The notes: generated from the letters alone by a model not told the origin. Shown: positions 34,531-47,632, numbered from the stretch's first letter. The stretch is DNA of 64,000 nucleotides from Plectosphaerella cucumerina (GCA_020746995.1 JAGPXD010000002.1:310001-374000), one strand, 5' to 3'. Numbers and translations: made by a program.

Positions 34531-37500
34531 CTACGATCGCACCCGTCCCCAGCTACCCGCACGCGCGGCCTCGCCTTTCTGCCCAGCCCGCCCCAGGCAG
34601 CCATAGTGCACGACCGAGTTGTCCGGCAGCACCGACACGACGCTGCCTCCGAGCCGCTTGTGGCATGCGCCGCACAGCCGCTCTTCCGTCACCGCCACAC
34701 GACGGTTGCGCCCACCCTGCCCGCCCGGCACCCCGTCGCCCAGCAGCAGAAGAGCCTGGCTCGAGATGTATTCGGTCGCCCTCAGCCCCGCCACCACGCG
34801 CGACTCGTTGATGACGCTGTTAGCCGACCGGATGCGCCCGCGGAAGTACGACTCCAGCTCGCGCACCGGCAGCGTGTCGGGGATCAGCGAGATGGTTGAG
34901 TCGGCCGGCAGCCGTGACCCGTGCTTGGAGAGGAGGTCCAACGCCGGCCCCAGCGCCTTGGTGTGCGGTGGAGGCGGCGTCAGGTACAGTGACAGCAAGG
35001 TGTGGTAGATAGACGGCCGCTCGTCGTCAGCCTCCTCCGTTGACGTTGACGTTTGCCGTCTGTGGCCCGGCGAGGGCGCCCTAACGTCCTCGGCGCGGTG
35101 TGTACGGTTGCAGTATCTGAAAGGGTCAGCTATTGCCCAGGGTCAAGAAATAAAGGGGTACTGACTCTTCCGCCTTGGCATAATCCTTCATCTTGTAGAC
35201 ATAAATCTCCAGGGCCTGCTTGTGAGATCCCATGTTGCTGAAGACCACAGCCTGTGCTTCGTAAAAGGCGGCATCTACGTCGAAAAGTCAGCATCTTCTT
35301 CATTCAGATCCTTGTCCCAATGCAAACTTACTCTCCCGCGGAATCAGCCCGTGCGCCCTGCCCAGGCTGTACTGCCTGCTCGTCTTGAGGAACGCCACGA
35401 ACCGCTCCATCTCGCTATCCCACGCCTCATCTTGGGGCTTGTCGCGCAGGTGTTTGATGTACAGCTCGACGAGGCGGTTGTGGAACTCGGGCGTCGAGTC
35501 GTCCAGCTCGCCAATGATGTGCTCCAGGTACTTGACCTCAAGATCCGAGTCGATACCGGCGAGGAACTTGGCCACGCGATCGCGCGGCAGCGTCTCAGCG
35601 TTCTCCGTGTCGGCTGTGAAGATCTCCATGGCCGCCGCCGGGTCGGCCCGCAGCGCCCACTCCGAGTGCATCATGATGAGGTCGATCTCGGACGGCGGAA
35701 GGCTCTGCAGGTAGGCGATGGTGCGCTGGGGGCCGTGCAGCGCCGGCGCGGCCTCATCGGGCGCGTCTGCCGTGCCGAAGCGCCGGAGGAGCTCCAGCGC
35801 CTGCGAGTGCAGCTTCTTGCCGTAGAAGAAGTCGACGAGCTGCATGAACTGGCTGTGCTCGAGCAGCTTCTCGTTGACCACGTCCGGGTCGCAGAAGTTG
35901 GGGATGCGGAAGAGCGAGCGCGCCAGCGTCGGACGCCAGAACATGTACGCCTTGAAGAGCGCCGTGTCCACGAGCCGACACACACGCAGCGCTTCTCCCT
36001 CGAGCTGCGCGTCCGATTCGTCGGGCGTCGTTGACATGAGGTTTCTGAGAATGTCCTCGGCCGACCCGTTGGTATCGGTTCGCTTCAGCCGTGCCGTCTC
36101 TGGGTCGATGACCCTTTGCAGCCGCGTTCTCGTGCCCACAAGGTATCCCGTGAGCGCGTGTACAGCCTCTGTCAGCTCCTTGCCCTCAAGGGGCCCGTCT
36201 TCAGCCGGCTTTGCCTCTGGGCTCGGGGTCGTCTCTTCGGCGCCCGTCTCTTGCTTCCTAGCCGAAGAGATGGACGCTGTGTCCGACTGTGCGGTGCCGC
36301 CCCTAAGCGTGCCTCGCCACAGACTGGCGAATCGACCGCCTCCCTTGGCGGGCGCCGCCTCGGCCGCAGACTCAGTACCTGGTGACGGGTGGTCACCATT
36401 GTTGCCTTCCGCCTCATCGTGCTCCTCCATATCAGGCGTTTCTGGTGCTGCCGTCTCAGGCTCGGCATCCTCCACTGGCTTTTCCAGCCATCCCGAGAGC
36501 TCACCGGCAATGGATGGTGGGTACAGTTTCAGCACCCTCTCAGGAGGCGCGTGCACCTCTTCCTCATTGAACAAGTCCATCGATTCGATGAAGCTTTTCT
36601 GCTTGAACAGCATCTCAGCCTTGAGCATCTTGACCTGGCGCAGTGTGTCTGCCTTGTCCTTGAGGAGCGCGCCCTCAAGCATGTTGAGGATACTAATGGC
36701 TTCATCGTAGCGCTTCGACTCAACCAGCTCCTCGATCTGCGAATCGTAATCGGTTGCGCCCATCTTCCACACCACCCTCTCGCTGGAGATGTGGAAGCCT
36801 TTGCCAGCATGCGCGAGGCTGACATTTGGCGGCGAAAAGTGCAGCTGAGCGGCGCCGGGGAGTGAGATGGTCTGCAGCAGCGACAAGGTATCGGGGTTCC
36901 TCACTTCCAACGACCCCTTGGCGGGGGCCTGGAGAGCGACAATGTATGGGTACGAATAGCCGATGGACTCTGGCGCCGATTGCCATGGGATCTGCCTCTT
37001 CTCGACGGGCTTGCCCTCGTCAGTTACGAAGAGGGTGTTGATATCCTTTGCCAGCACCATCTCGCCCTCGGCCAGCTTGGCCGCCAGTGGCTTCGGGATG
37101 TAACCGCCGAGTCCCATGTAACCCATGCCGGCGCTGCTGACGGCGCCGAATCGGCTTGCCTGACCGCCCGACGCGCTCGTACCGGGACTGATGATGTCCT
37201 CGACCTCGCTGGTGAGCACGTTGATGGTAACGTAGCCAGCATTCATGCCGCAGACGATCCTCGTGGCGCTGGCCCACGTAACAGAGCGTATCGACTCTGC
37301 AAGCGTCACCTCGACGACCTCGTCGCAAAGCTCGCTCTCGTTCCATGTCCACAACAGCAGGCGGCGGCGCACAGCGACGGCCAGCCTGCTGGTGATCTCG
37401 GGGATGCCCGTGGACGGGTCTTTGACAATATTGGAGGTGACGGCGAAGCAGGACGCGTTCTTGGTCCGGGTCAGGGTCTCGATATGTTCGTAGGTATGGC

Positions 37501-37944
37501 GGTCGTGCAGAGAGACGTGATAGTTTGACAGCGACACGATGACATTGGCCTCTTTGATTATGGCGAGCTGTTCAATGGCGCGAGTAGAGAACTTCTCGAC
37601 TTCGCGAAGGAGGTCTGTTGGCTTCTTCGCCGGGGTCACGGGGGCGGTCCCATCGTCGTTTGTAGCTCCATTGCCGCTTCCGTTGTTGCTGGTCGAGCCG
37701 ACGTTCAGGTTGGGCGACGAGGGGGGTTCGTTGAGTCGGTACACGCGGAGGGCGCCATTGTTGAGACCGACGAGGATGCGATCGCCTGGGTATGCAAATA
37801 GTTAGCCACATCGCGATGAGCACGCCGCCTGTAGGCTTCCCAAGCTTCCGTGCTCGACTGACCGTAGGCGAGAATTGTCTCGATCTTGGCCTTGACCCGC
37901 GGGTTCAGCTCGATGATCGGCCGAGCTGTAAATGCGGACAGCAT
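34531..37944 (-). CDS. VPS39: HOPS complex subunit Vps39/Vam6
   Basis: Vacuolar tethering protein that binds Ypt7 (Rab7) within HOPS and takes part in vacuole-mitochondria contacts. Exons 37944-37863, 37785-35332, 35274-35166 and 35116-34531; 1076 residues. The start MLSAFTARPIIELNPR opens the CNH beta-propeller, which continues with DRILVGLNNGALRVYRL, FAVTSNI and VVWKMG near residue 360. Alpha-solenoid (CLH-type) repeats follow, interrupted by a disordered acidic insert around residues 455-560. The C-terminus has the Vps39 zinc-binding module (LCGACHKRLGGSVVSVLPDN, then VHYGC), with CxxC and HxxC ligands. The short third exon encodes AFYEAQAVVFSNMGSHKQAL, a family hallmark. Confidence 0.93.
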
Positions 37945-38309
37945 GGCGGCGGTCACGCAGCTCGCGATTCGCGCGAGGTTCAGGCGGTGCTCTCCTGCAT
38001 TCAGGACGACAGGAGCTATGTTTTGGTTTATCGATGAGTCGCTGGCGCCTGTGGTAACTCGGCAGTCATGCCTCGCCCGGCGTGTGCTTGTGAATGATTG
38101 CAATGCAGGGCGGCTGTGTGGTCGTGGAGGTCCCGTGGAGGTCGGCAGCTCGAAACGGGCGACGCCGAGACGAGCCGACGACGTCAGCGCAGGGGTTCGA
38201 CGTACTGTGTGGATACACTCATGTCGCACTGCTTCGATCAGCGTCGTCGAGACAGCTGGGCTCTTCCACCTATGAAGCACACACTCCGTTGCCTAGGTAT
38301 TTTCCGTCA
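37945..38309. promoter_or_regulatory. Upstream region of VPS39
   Basis: Between the VPS39 start and the pseudogene. Holds the VPS39 promoter; nothing else seen. Confidence 0.4.
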
Positions 38310-38970
38310 CCGGGACCTGCATAGATTCGCAGAACTCCCCAATCGAGGATATCAACCTGGTTGCCTCCAGTCGAAAAGAGCGATGATCCGCCGCAGCTGG
38401 GTGGCTGAGACTATGATGTTGCTGGGATGCAGGTCGGCGTGTGTAAACACGACAAGGGAGTCATCTGGAAATCCTTTCCGGAGAAAATCAGAGATGTCCT
38501 CGGTCTTGCAGCCAGGCCAATGCTTCTCCTTTCCAACCTTTGTCGTCGAAGTCATCCAGTCATGGAATTCAGTGGCAGACTTGAACGTGCCGGCCGGAAG
38601 CCTAATCCTGTTCATGAAGATACAACCTAGGGGCTCGTGGCTGGCATGGCCTGGGCAGATGAACGTCTGAATTGACCATGAATTGTTCCCGATTTATGTA
38701 ATGTAGGGCAATGCTTACCGAGGAGGAACTCGCCATGGGCATGCCGAAGCGTTCGTGGCTCTGAAACGTAGAACTTGAGCTGATGGCATACATCGGCCTT
38801 GTCGTCGGTGCCGATCGAGTCCCAGGCTTCTTCCAGAGTATTGCCACGCACCAATCCCATGTAGATGGAGACTTGGTCTCCATCAAGACCCCGTCTACAA
38901 GCTTCGGGCACAGGAAGTCGGGGTAGAATACGGCGAAGGCCCAGAGGCAGTGCGCCCTTGCCTACGGTAA
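38310..38970 (-). pseudogene. Broken APH/choline-kinase-like phosphotransferase
   Basis: Minus-strand sequence reads as the fungal aminoglycoside-phosphotransferase-like family. It runs GKGALPLGLRRILPRLPVPE then YMGLVRGNTLEEAWDSI; after an apparent intron (GTAAGC...CTAG) it continues with FMNRIRLPAGTFKSATEFHDW and the catalytic loop VFTHADLHPSNIIV (HxDxxxxN). It ends with the metal-binding Asp in ALFDWRQPG. Directly after that Gly the expected Trp codon TGG is TGA (38352-38354). The remaining bases resemble the family's WYPDYWE region only with an additional frameshift. No intact N-terminus is visible upstream. I read it as a decayed gene; substrates of the family in fungi are mostly unknown. 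Confidence 0.7.
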
Positions 38971-39685
38971 CAACAAGTTCACATCCAAGCTAAACCAAGA
39001 GCCCAATGTCCTCATCAGGTACCGATGCTGGACGGCAGAAGCTGCCAGCCACTGTACCGAGTACTGAAGCACGTTGGCGAATTTGTGCTGACGACGGTAG
39101 TTGAATGTCAGGCCAGCCCCCCGTAAAGGAGGAAGAATCCCTAATATTTGCGAAACCATATGGTGGATGTGCTTTGTCTGAATTGGTCGGATTATCTGTG
39201 AGAGAGGGTAATCGAGCACTTTCGCAAGATTGTTTGGATAGGGTTGAGGTGATGATGACATCTAGGTCGAGTGAGTGGACGACGGCATTCCCATCACAGT
39301 GCCAGCGCGAGAAGCTTGGCCACAGGTTCATCTGACAGCCCGTTCCGTGGACAAAGACCAACAGCCCTTACACTGACCAGGTTCTGCTGCCTCGAGAGTT
39401 GTCATAGAAGATCCCAGAAAGTCAGGATGACTGGTAACAAATCGTGCTGTCTTGACACAGGCCATGAAATATATAGAAGCAACCGACACCTCGCCTCGTC
39501 TCTCCTTCGCCGTCTTCTTCAGCGAACGCGACCAGACCCAGACTTCCTCTCCCTAACCAAAATAAAAAATGAGAAAGTCCAACACAAACGCTATTCTAGA
39601 TGCAACACCGCCCCGCCTCTCCGTCCTGGGTGTGCTGACGGCCCTTCCATCCACTACATTACCTACAATGCTCGACCAGAAATGA
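38971..39685. other. Intergenic region between the pseudogene and PHO91
   Basis: AT content is somewhat higher than in neighbouring genes. Minus frames at 38962-39361 could be remains of the 5' end of the pseudogene, but I cannot align them to a family. Otherwise it is the 3' region of PHO91. Confidence 0.4.
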
Positions 39686-42333
39686 TCAATCCAAGCCGGC
39701 GATGCGCATCAGGCCGTAGCCAAGAGTGACAACAACGATCAGCGTGAGTATGCTGCTGGGCACACCCCTGCTGATGAAGTGCTGAACCCTCAGGTATCGC
39801 TGACCGGCGGGATCTTCCTTCATGATAGCGGCTGTGAAAAAAAGGTTAGCGAGATAGAACCAGGTTGACAGCGGCATGGACTTACTCATGTTGGGGAAGC
39901 CACTGGTAGGCAGGCCCATGGCAGCGCTGCACATGAGTACACCGCCCATGACCAGCAGGTTGGGCGACGGGTCGTCCATGGCGGCGCCGACGTCGAAGAC
40001 AAGGGGCAGGATGATGAGGGCGGCGACCGTGTGGCTGATGAAAGTGGCGATGACGAGGATAAGCGACGAGAAGACGACCAGGACGCCGTAGAGGCTCATG
40101 CCCTCGACGCCGGTCGACACGACGCCCGCCACGGTGTGCAGCAGGCCCGACGACTTGACGGCCTTGCCGAGCGACAGGCCGCCGGCCGCCAAGATAATGA
40201 TGGTCCAGGGGAAGTTGTTAAAGTCCTCCTTCGTGAGGATACCAATACCGAAGAAGAGAACGATGGGAATAATGGCAATGACGCCCATGTCGCCAAACAC
40301 GGACTCCAGCTGGTGGCTCGCGCACCACAGCCCGATGGTCACCACCGTCACAACGGACACGAACCACTGCAGACCCGAGAAGCGCTCCTTAACGGGGCGG
40401 ATGGGTGCGATGGTCGTGCCCTTGCCCGGTTGGAAGGTGACGAGCAGCAGCAGCCAGATGATGACAATGGACACAAGGCCGACGGGGATGACGATGAAGA
40501 ACCACTGGATCCACGTCGGCGCCGGCTTCATGATGCCCATGGCCACGACGTTCTGCGGCGACGCAATGGGCGACAGCATGCCGCCAATGTTAGACGCCAG
40601 CGCGATGCCCATGATGACCGCCTTGGACATGGCCGAGTCGGGCGGCAGCGTGCGCAGCATCGGCTCGATGATGGAGAAGCACAGCACCGGTGCCGCCACG
40701 TTGGAGATGAGCATGCTGGCAAACGCCGCTACCAGCATGTTGGCCACGAGCACCGTCCGCGGTGTCGTGCCCGCCTTGCTCAGCACGAACGTCGCCAGCC
40801 GCTTGTCGATCTTGCACTTGGACAGCGCCGCCGCCAGCGTGAAACCGCCCAAAAGCAGCATGATGACGGGGGTCCACATAGCCGCGAAGATGTACGCCGT
40901 CGCCGTCTTAGAGTCGAGCCGCTCGTGCGGCTTCTCCTCGGCGCGGACCACCCGCAGAATGACGCAGAGGAAGGGGATGACGAGGGACGTCACGAACAGG
41001 GGGATGGCCTGGTTAGGTTAGCTATGCTGACACCACCACGTCAGGAATCAAGCTTACCTCGGTCGCCCACAGCAGACTGACCAGCACCAGCAGCGCAAGA
41101 CAGTTTTGCTGCTCTGGGCTCTCCATGATAGGCAGGAACAAAATAAGGAAAAAGACCGCCACCGAGCCGACGAGCGTCAGCAGGGCCGGGCTGGCCAGCC
41201 ACGTCGGGAGCGTGTAGCGGCCAAAGGGCGTAACCACCTCCTTGGTCGCGGGCAGCGCGTCGTCGTCGCCCTGCAGACGACGCCCACCAGCGCGAGAGTC
41301 AGTGCCGAGCAACGTCCGGCCGAGGCTGGCAGCCTCGGCGCGGCGCTCCATACCGATCATGTCTCTCCACACCGTGTTCCGCTCCCAGACGACATGCTCG
41401 CGAAGGTGCGAGCGCAGGTCGCGCTTGGCCAGCTCCTCGTCGCCTTGGGTGACGACCTCGGCGTAAGCGTGCTCCATCTTGTGGATGTTGACCTCAATGG
41501 CGGCCAGCACCTCGTCCTTGAAGGGGTACGCGGTGGCGACGTGTGCCTCCATGTACTTGGGCCGGAGCTCCTTGTCGAGGATCTTGTCGAACTTCTTAAG
41601 GACCTTACGGAAGCCCGTCTTGTTGAGCTGCACAAACGACTTGAGCTCGCACAGCTGCACGTAGAGGCTGATGATGCGCTTCTTGAGCATGATGCCCGAC
41701 GAGTAGAGGAACGACTGCTCGAGTGTCTCCTCGTTGTTGGTGCTGTACCGGCGGAGGGAGCGCGTCAGCTCCGTCGACGCGCCCATATCGGTCGGCGGCG
41801 GGCCCAAGATGTTGGGCAGAGTCTTGCGCCTGCCACCGCCGCTGGTGCGGCTCTTCGTCAGGCCCGTCGTCTCGTCGTCTTCATCGTCGTCGCTATCGTC
41901 GAGCGGCTCGTCGATGGATCCCGGCCCGTGGCCGCCATGCGAGGGCCGACGGGCGGTATTACCGTCTTCATCCTCCGAGTGGTTGCCAACATCGTGCAAG
42001 AGGTCGCTGACCTCCTCCAGAAGCTCGCCCTCCTTGGCCACGTAGAACGAGCAGATCTTCTCGAGTTCGACGCCGAGGGCTCGGCTGAAGACCTCCTCTG
42101 CATCCTCACCTCCTATCAGGGGTCGAGATTCGCCATCGCCTCCAGAGGACTGGTGGGCGGTCTTTTCGAGCTGGTAGATGCTGTAGGTAAGGAACAGCCG
42201 TTAGTCTCTTGCTGCGTGCGGAAGTTCAGGGGTAGCACAGCACAACTCACAGCTTCTTGAGATTGCTGTAGGCAATGTAGTGGCTGCTCCAGTCCGGAAC
42301 AGCGTTGAACTGGATGCTATGCGAGAACTTCAT
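39686..42333 (-). CDS. PHO91: SPX-domain low-affinity phosphate transporter (Pho91/Pho87/Pho90 type)
   Basis: Four exons, 42333-42251, 42180-41058, 41008-39886 and 39831-39686, give 824 residues. The N-terminal SPX domain (MKFSHSIQFNAVPDWSSHYI, AYSNLKKL, LEKICSFYVAKEGEL, LNKTGFRKVLKKFDKI) senses inositol pyrophosphates in characterised relatives. The membrane part is a divalent-anion/Na+ symporter (DASS/CitT-like) domain with about twelve segments, including LLLGGFTLAAALSKC, SNVAAPVLCFSIIEPML, SNIGGMLSPIASPQNVVAMG and AAMGLPTSGFPNM. Yeast Pho91 is vacuolar and Pho87/90 are at the plasma membrane; the sequence alone does not decide. An acidic DDSDDDEDDE stretch splits the SPX halves. The start was chosen where the SPX consensus begins. 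Confidence 0.93.
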
Positions 42334-43369
42334 GTCGTCCTGCTCCTCCAACCAGCGCCGCTTGTGTGTTTCCTTATCCCGACGACGGGCGATGCGGGCG
42401 TCGATATCCTGGCGCCGTGTGACGTGCTGGTAGTCGACGAGTTCGAAGCCGTCCTCGGAACCCCCTCCTCTATCCTGGTGGCCTCTGTGAGCGTCTTCAA
42501 CGTCGGCTGGAGAGTCGGCGTATCGAGAGAGCGGTTGCGCGGGGCCTGCTTCGGAGAGAGAGGAGGGAAGACGGGGTCCTGCGTGGGACGGTATGGTCGT
42601 TGCTAGCGATTGATCACGCGGGTGGTCCGGGGGGAGGCGGGTGAGCCTTGTGGGTTTGTCTGGGATGCTCCGCGAAGTGGATAGCGTAGGCAATGACGAG
42701 GGTAGGCAGCCGGGTGGGCAAGCAGATGCGGTTCACTGTCGGGGCGGCTGTCGAGTCTGCGGTGTGTGCGGGTGTGGCACCTCGATCGAGTACGGGCAAA
42801 ATGGTGTGCGAGCGACGGGAGGCAGAACTGGAGGGAGTGGCAGCCTTCTGGGCGGCCCGGGCTCCAAAGAGGAAAGCGGCCAGCGTGCCTGGACGCTGGT
42901 TTCTGGCACACGTGGGGGCAGGATTGGAGGAGGGCCCGCCGTTTGGCAGCCCTTATCCAATGAGCAGGTCACACGCCCAAGAACTGACGCCATCATACCG
43001 CACCACGCTCCAGGCTGATGGACAACGCTGGGGCAGCATTCAAGCCACACCTGTGTGCGACCCGATTCGGAGCATTTTGCACTGTGGACCCCTGGCCGTC
43101 AGCTGTCAGAGGCCGAGATAGGGGGCTTGTGTGTTCTGAAGTGGTCTCAGAACATGCCGGGCATCACCTCTCCTCACATTCCGTTGATTGAATTCAGCTC
43201 GTCCATTTTCAAAATGCCAGAGGTATTACCCAAGTCTAAAACGTTTGCTGCCTAGTAAACATGCCGTCCAAACACCATCCCATTCGCAACCACCTTGACT
43301 AGGTGGTGTATTTCTAATACCAGATGGGAGCGGTGTAGCGGTTCACCGCCTACACTCTGCTCGGGACTC
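42334..43369. other. Intergenic region between PHO91 and the ABC transporter gene
   Basis: Contains the PHO91 promoter and the 3' region of the minus-strand ABC gene. In-frame sequence upstream of the chosen PHO91 start lacks conservation signs. No ATCWGATAA motif seen here. It marks the left edge of the siderophore locus. Confidence 0.45.
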
Positions 43370-46300
43370 CTAGTGTCCAAGCATCTGCTGCATCGCGTTC
43401 AACCGGTACGTCTCGCTCTTCTCCATGAGCTCCTCGTGCCGGCCCTTGGCCACAACGGCGCCGCCCTCGCAAACGAAGATGATGTCCGCCTTGCGCACAG
43501 TGTGTAGCCTGTGGGCGATGGCGATGACAGTGATGCCACGAGCCGCCTTCTCCAGGCCATCCTGAAGAGCCTTCTCGCTCTCGGCATCCAACGCGCTGGT
43601 GCTCTCATCGAGCAGCAGCAGCCGAGGCTTGCGCACCAGAGCGCGTGCAATAGCCACACGCTGCCTCTGGCCACCTGACAGCTGGGACCCGTTGGGCCCG
43701 CACTCGGTGTCGTAGCCCTCTGGCAGCCCCATGATGGTGTCGTGGATGTTGGCCAGCTTACACGCCTCAGTAATCTCCTCGAGCGTGGCCTCCTGGCCGG
43801 GCCTAGCGCCGAGGCCGACGTTGAACCTGACGCTACCGTCGAACAGCGCGCTATCCTGGGGCACGACGGCCATGTCATCGCGGAACTCGGTGCCGTCCAG
43901 CCTGGAAATATCCTGGCCGTCAATCTCGACCGCACCCGAGCTCGCTCTGTACATGCGCTGCACGAGCGCCATGATAGTAGACTTGCCCGCTCCTGACGGT
44001 CCCACGAGACCGCAGAACTGGCCCGGCTGGATTGTCAGGGACATGTCCTTCAGGATCTGGTGCTCAGGGCGTGCCGGGTAGGCGAAGGAGACGTCACGGA
44101 AGGTGACGCTCACGCCACCGCGGCCGGCCGTCGGCTTAGGCTTGGAGACCGCCGTGGCCTCGACATCCGTGTCCGTGTCCTTGGGCGACGGCAGCACGGG
44201 TGTCTTGCCCGAGGCACTCGTCGCCGGGCTGAGGTCCAGCAGGTTGAAGATCCTCACCGCCGCCGACTTGGCTTTTGAGACCTCAGGCGCCAGTGTGAAC
44301 ATTTGGCCCCAGAGGGACGCGCCAACCATCATGGCCACAAGGATGATGAGGAACTCGGTTTGGGTGTTGTTTCCCGCGATGATCTGCTTCGATCCCCACC
44401 AGTAGGCAAAGGCATAGATCATGTTGCCCGTGCCGTTGGAGATGGCGAGCCAGACGTTGGCCCACGTGCTGGCGGTGAGGATGTCCTTCTTGGGAGCGCT
44501 CAGCGCGCGCTTGAATGTTCCGAGCACCTCGTGCTCCAGAGAGAGCGTCGAAACGGTCTTCATAGAGTTGACGGCCTCGACGGTGATGCCCACGGCCTCG
44601 GCATACGCCTCGGCGTGCTTGGCCTCGAACTTGGTCAGGGTCCTCAGCTGCATGATGCCGGAGCCGAGAAGGATGGGAATCAGGACCAGGCAGACGATGG
44701 CGATCTTCCAGGCGATGATGTGCGAAACGACAATAGCCACGATGAGGTTGACAACGACGGCCAGAGCGGTACCCATGACGGAGCCGCTGAAGCCGCCGAT
44801 GGCCGCGGCATCCTTTGTGATGACGGAGAGCAGAGTCGAGGGGCTGCGGTTCTTGGACTGATGCCACTCGACGTCCTGCTGGAAGAGGGAGCGGAAGGAC
44901 AGCACACGGATGCGGTAGAGGAGGTTCTCAGCAATATAGCCGAAGGCCGACCAGCTGATGGCGTTGGCGAAGAACTCGACCACAGCGAGCATGAAGAACA
45001 TGCCCGCAAGGAAGGCGCCCTGGCTGCGGATGTAGCTCGGCTCGTTGCAAGGGCTGGAAACGCCAATGGCGACACCGAAGATGGCACCCGAGGCAGTGAA
45101 AGTGCACCCGACAATGAAAGCAGCGATCAGGGCGAGGAAGATCCAGAGAAGGTTCGGGCGGACCATGCGGCCGATGCTCTTGGTCACATGCCAGCCTGAC
45201 TGGTCATGCCCGAGCTCTTCCAGGCCGTTCTCGCTAGAGCCTTCAGTCTTGGAAGCCTTCTCGTCCGAGGCCTTGTCCGAAGCAGGCTTGGCAACGTCAA
45301 CAGGGTCGAGGGCGGACTTCTCCATGTCGATGGTGTCGAGGGACATCTTGCTGACGCTGGGCATGGACTTGGCATCGTCGTCGTCGGAGGGGCGCAGGTT
45401 CTGGAGGTTCACGAGATTGGCGTAGGCGCCGTTGCGGGCAATCAGCTCGAAGTGGCTGCCCTGCTCGACGATCTCTCCGGCGTTCATGACGATGATGTTG
45501 TCGGCGTTCTTGATGGTAGACAGGCGATGAGCGATGGAGATGAGGGTGCGGCCCCTAGAGGCGTTCTCGACGGCAGCCTGGATGCGCCTCTCGCTGGCAG
45601 AGTCGAGGGAGGCGGTGGCCTCGTCGAGGAGAAGAATTTTGGGGTCACGGATGAGGGCTCTGGCCAGGGCGATACGCTGTCTCTGGCCTCCACTGACGAG
45701 CTTGCCTCCGCTGCCGACCATGGTACCGTAACCGTGCTCGAGGCGGTTGATGAAGTTGGAGGCGTCGGCGAGATCGGCGGCGTGCTGCACCAGCTTGGCA
45801 ATCTCGACAACGTCGTCGCCGTAGGACTGGGCGGCGGCGACAAGGTCCAGACCTCCCTTGACGTCCTGGGCGAGCTTGGTGAGCTTGGAGCTGTAGAGTG
45901 TAGGCTTCAGCCAGTCGTGGGCCTCATTGGGCGAGTTGACGAGACCAAGGGCGATGTTCTCAATGATGGAGCGGTCCAGGAGCGAGGGTTCCTGCTGCAC
46001 CAGACTGATGAAGCTCCTCAGGTTCCGAACGTTCAGGCCGCGGATGTTGTGTCCGTCCATGATGACCTCACCCTGGTGAGGGTCGTACAGACGGGTGGAA
46101 AGACCGGCAATGGTAGACTTGCCGCTGCCTGAGAGGCCAACAAGAGCAGTATATTTGCCCGCCGGGCAGGTGAAGGAGACGTTCTTGAGGACGGGGTGGT
46201 CGGGCCTCGAGGGGTAGCTGAAGGTGACGTTGCGGAACTCGATGCCGCCAGCGGTGCTCGGAGGCAGCTTCTCGCCGTCGTCGGTGGTACCGTTGATGTG

Positions 46301-47632
46301 CGAGGGCTGCTCGATGTCCTTGCGAAGCTTCACAAAGGCAGCCGAGGCGGATCCGAAGAGGGGGAGGAGGGGAGCGATCGCGCCGAGCATGACACAGGCT
46401 GGGGCGAGTTAGACACAGATGCAAGGTGTGGAATCGAAGGGGAACTGCTCACCATCAACAATCAGAAAGACGACGGTGTAGATAGCACCGACGGTGACGC
46501 CGCTGCCGGCAATGGGGTTGGCAACGTTCTTGGCAATCTCCTTGCTACCCTGCCAGTAGGCGAGAGCGTTGGCCGAGTAAGCGATGAAGTACAGCAGGCC
46601 AGCCTGGGTGCCGGTCCAGACGGCCTTCTTGATACCCTGCTTGTGGGCCTCGCGCATGTGGGCAGCAAACTTTGCCTCGAGGCGGGGGCCGGCACCAAAG
46701 GCTTGGACGACGGCGACGTGGGACAGGGCCTCGGAGGCGATGGAGGAGGCCGAGGCGATGCCGTCAGACATCTTGCTCGAGTACTTCTGAACGAAGCCGC
46801 CGCAAACGATGGCCATGATAAGGAAGGCGGGAACAAGGGAGACGAGGATACCGGCGAGCTTGGCGTACTTGACGAAACCGATGGCGTAGGCGGTGATGAA
46901 GAAGGAGATTGTGGCGATGAAGATGCCAACCTTCTCTGAGGTGCCGGACTGAATAAGGGAAATGTCGGCATTGAGGCGGGAAGAGACCTCTCCGGCCTGG
47001 CGGTTGTCGAAGAAGGCGGCGTCCTGCTTGAGGAGGCTTTGGAAGTACTTCTCGCGAAGACGGTGGGCGAGGCGCTGGCTGACGATGCTCCACATGAGGA
47101 AGTAGGCATAGATGAGGGCGAGGGCGCCGGCGCTGATGTAGACGAGCATAAGGACCTTGTCGTTGACTGTCTTTTGGGCGGCGACAGGGTCTGTGGTTTC
47201 CTGCTCATTGGCGCAGGTGGCACCGTTCATGTCATCGACAAGTTGACCGAAGAGGATACCCATAAGGGGGAAGGGTGTGCCGGCGGCGGCGGCCACGATG
47301 GTGCCGAGGATGATGAGGGTATAGTCGAGCCATGTCGGGTCGGCGTAGAAGAGGAGGCTGAAGTAGGTGAAGAAGGTATCCTTGGCCTGGTTTCGGGTCA
47401 GAAAGAAGTGCTTGGCAGGGAGAGAGGATGTTGATGTGTGTGTGTGTGTGTGTGTGTGTACCTTGAGTTCCTCGGGCTGCTCCTTTGCTGTCTCTGACGC
47501 CGACGAGGCATCATTGGCTTCCTTGGTCACAACGGGAGCTTCACCAGTTGCTGGAGCTGCAGCTGCAGGAGCTACATCTGCACTTGGCGCTGGTGGTTGA
47601 GGCATGGCCTCCTTGGAGGTTTGGTCTGCCAT
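43370..47632 (-). CDS. Full-size ABC-B (MDR/Pmd1-like) transporter of the siderophore locus
   Basis: Three exons, 47632-47462, 47386-46453 and 46398-43370, encode 1377 residues in the order TMD-NBD-TMD-NBD. NBD1 has Walker A GLSGSGKST (near residue 457), signature VSGGQRQR and Walker B ILLLDEATASLD. NBD2 has Walker A GPSGAGKST (near 1167), LSGGQRQR and LLLLDESTSALD. All catalytic motifs are intact, so it should be an active ATP-driven exporter. Aspergillus fumigatus carries an ABC-B gene (sitT) beside its NPS6 orthologue sidD; by position and type this is a plausible counterpart, with a role in siderophore export or protection as inference. Intron one (47387-47461) is 75 bases, in frame, and begins with a CA/GT dinucleotide run. 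The divergent promoter has three ATCWGATAA sites. Confidence 0.92.
47435..47459. repeat. TG/AC dinucleotide repeat at a splice donor
   Basis: About twelve TG units on the plus strand, i.e. AC units on the coding strand, lying directly after the GT of intron one of the ABC gene. Confidence 0.9.

Noticed and set aside
40031..41080. 349-codon plus-strand frame opposite PHO91, and similar frames at 41106-42260, 44303-45199 and 49841-50818
   Set aside because: All lie antisense to genes with clear domains and have compositional, low-complexity products.
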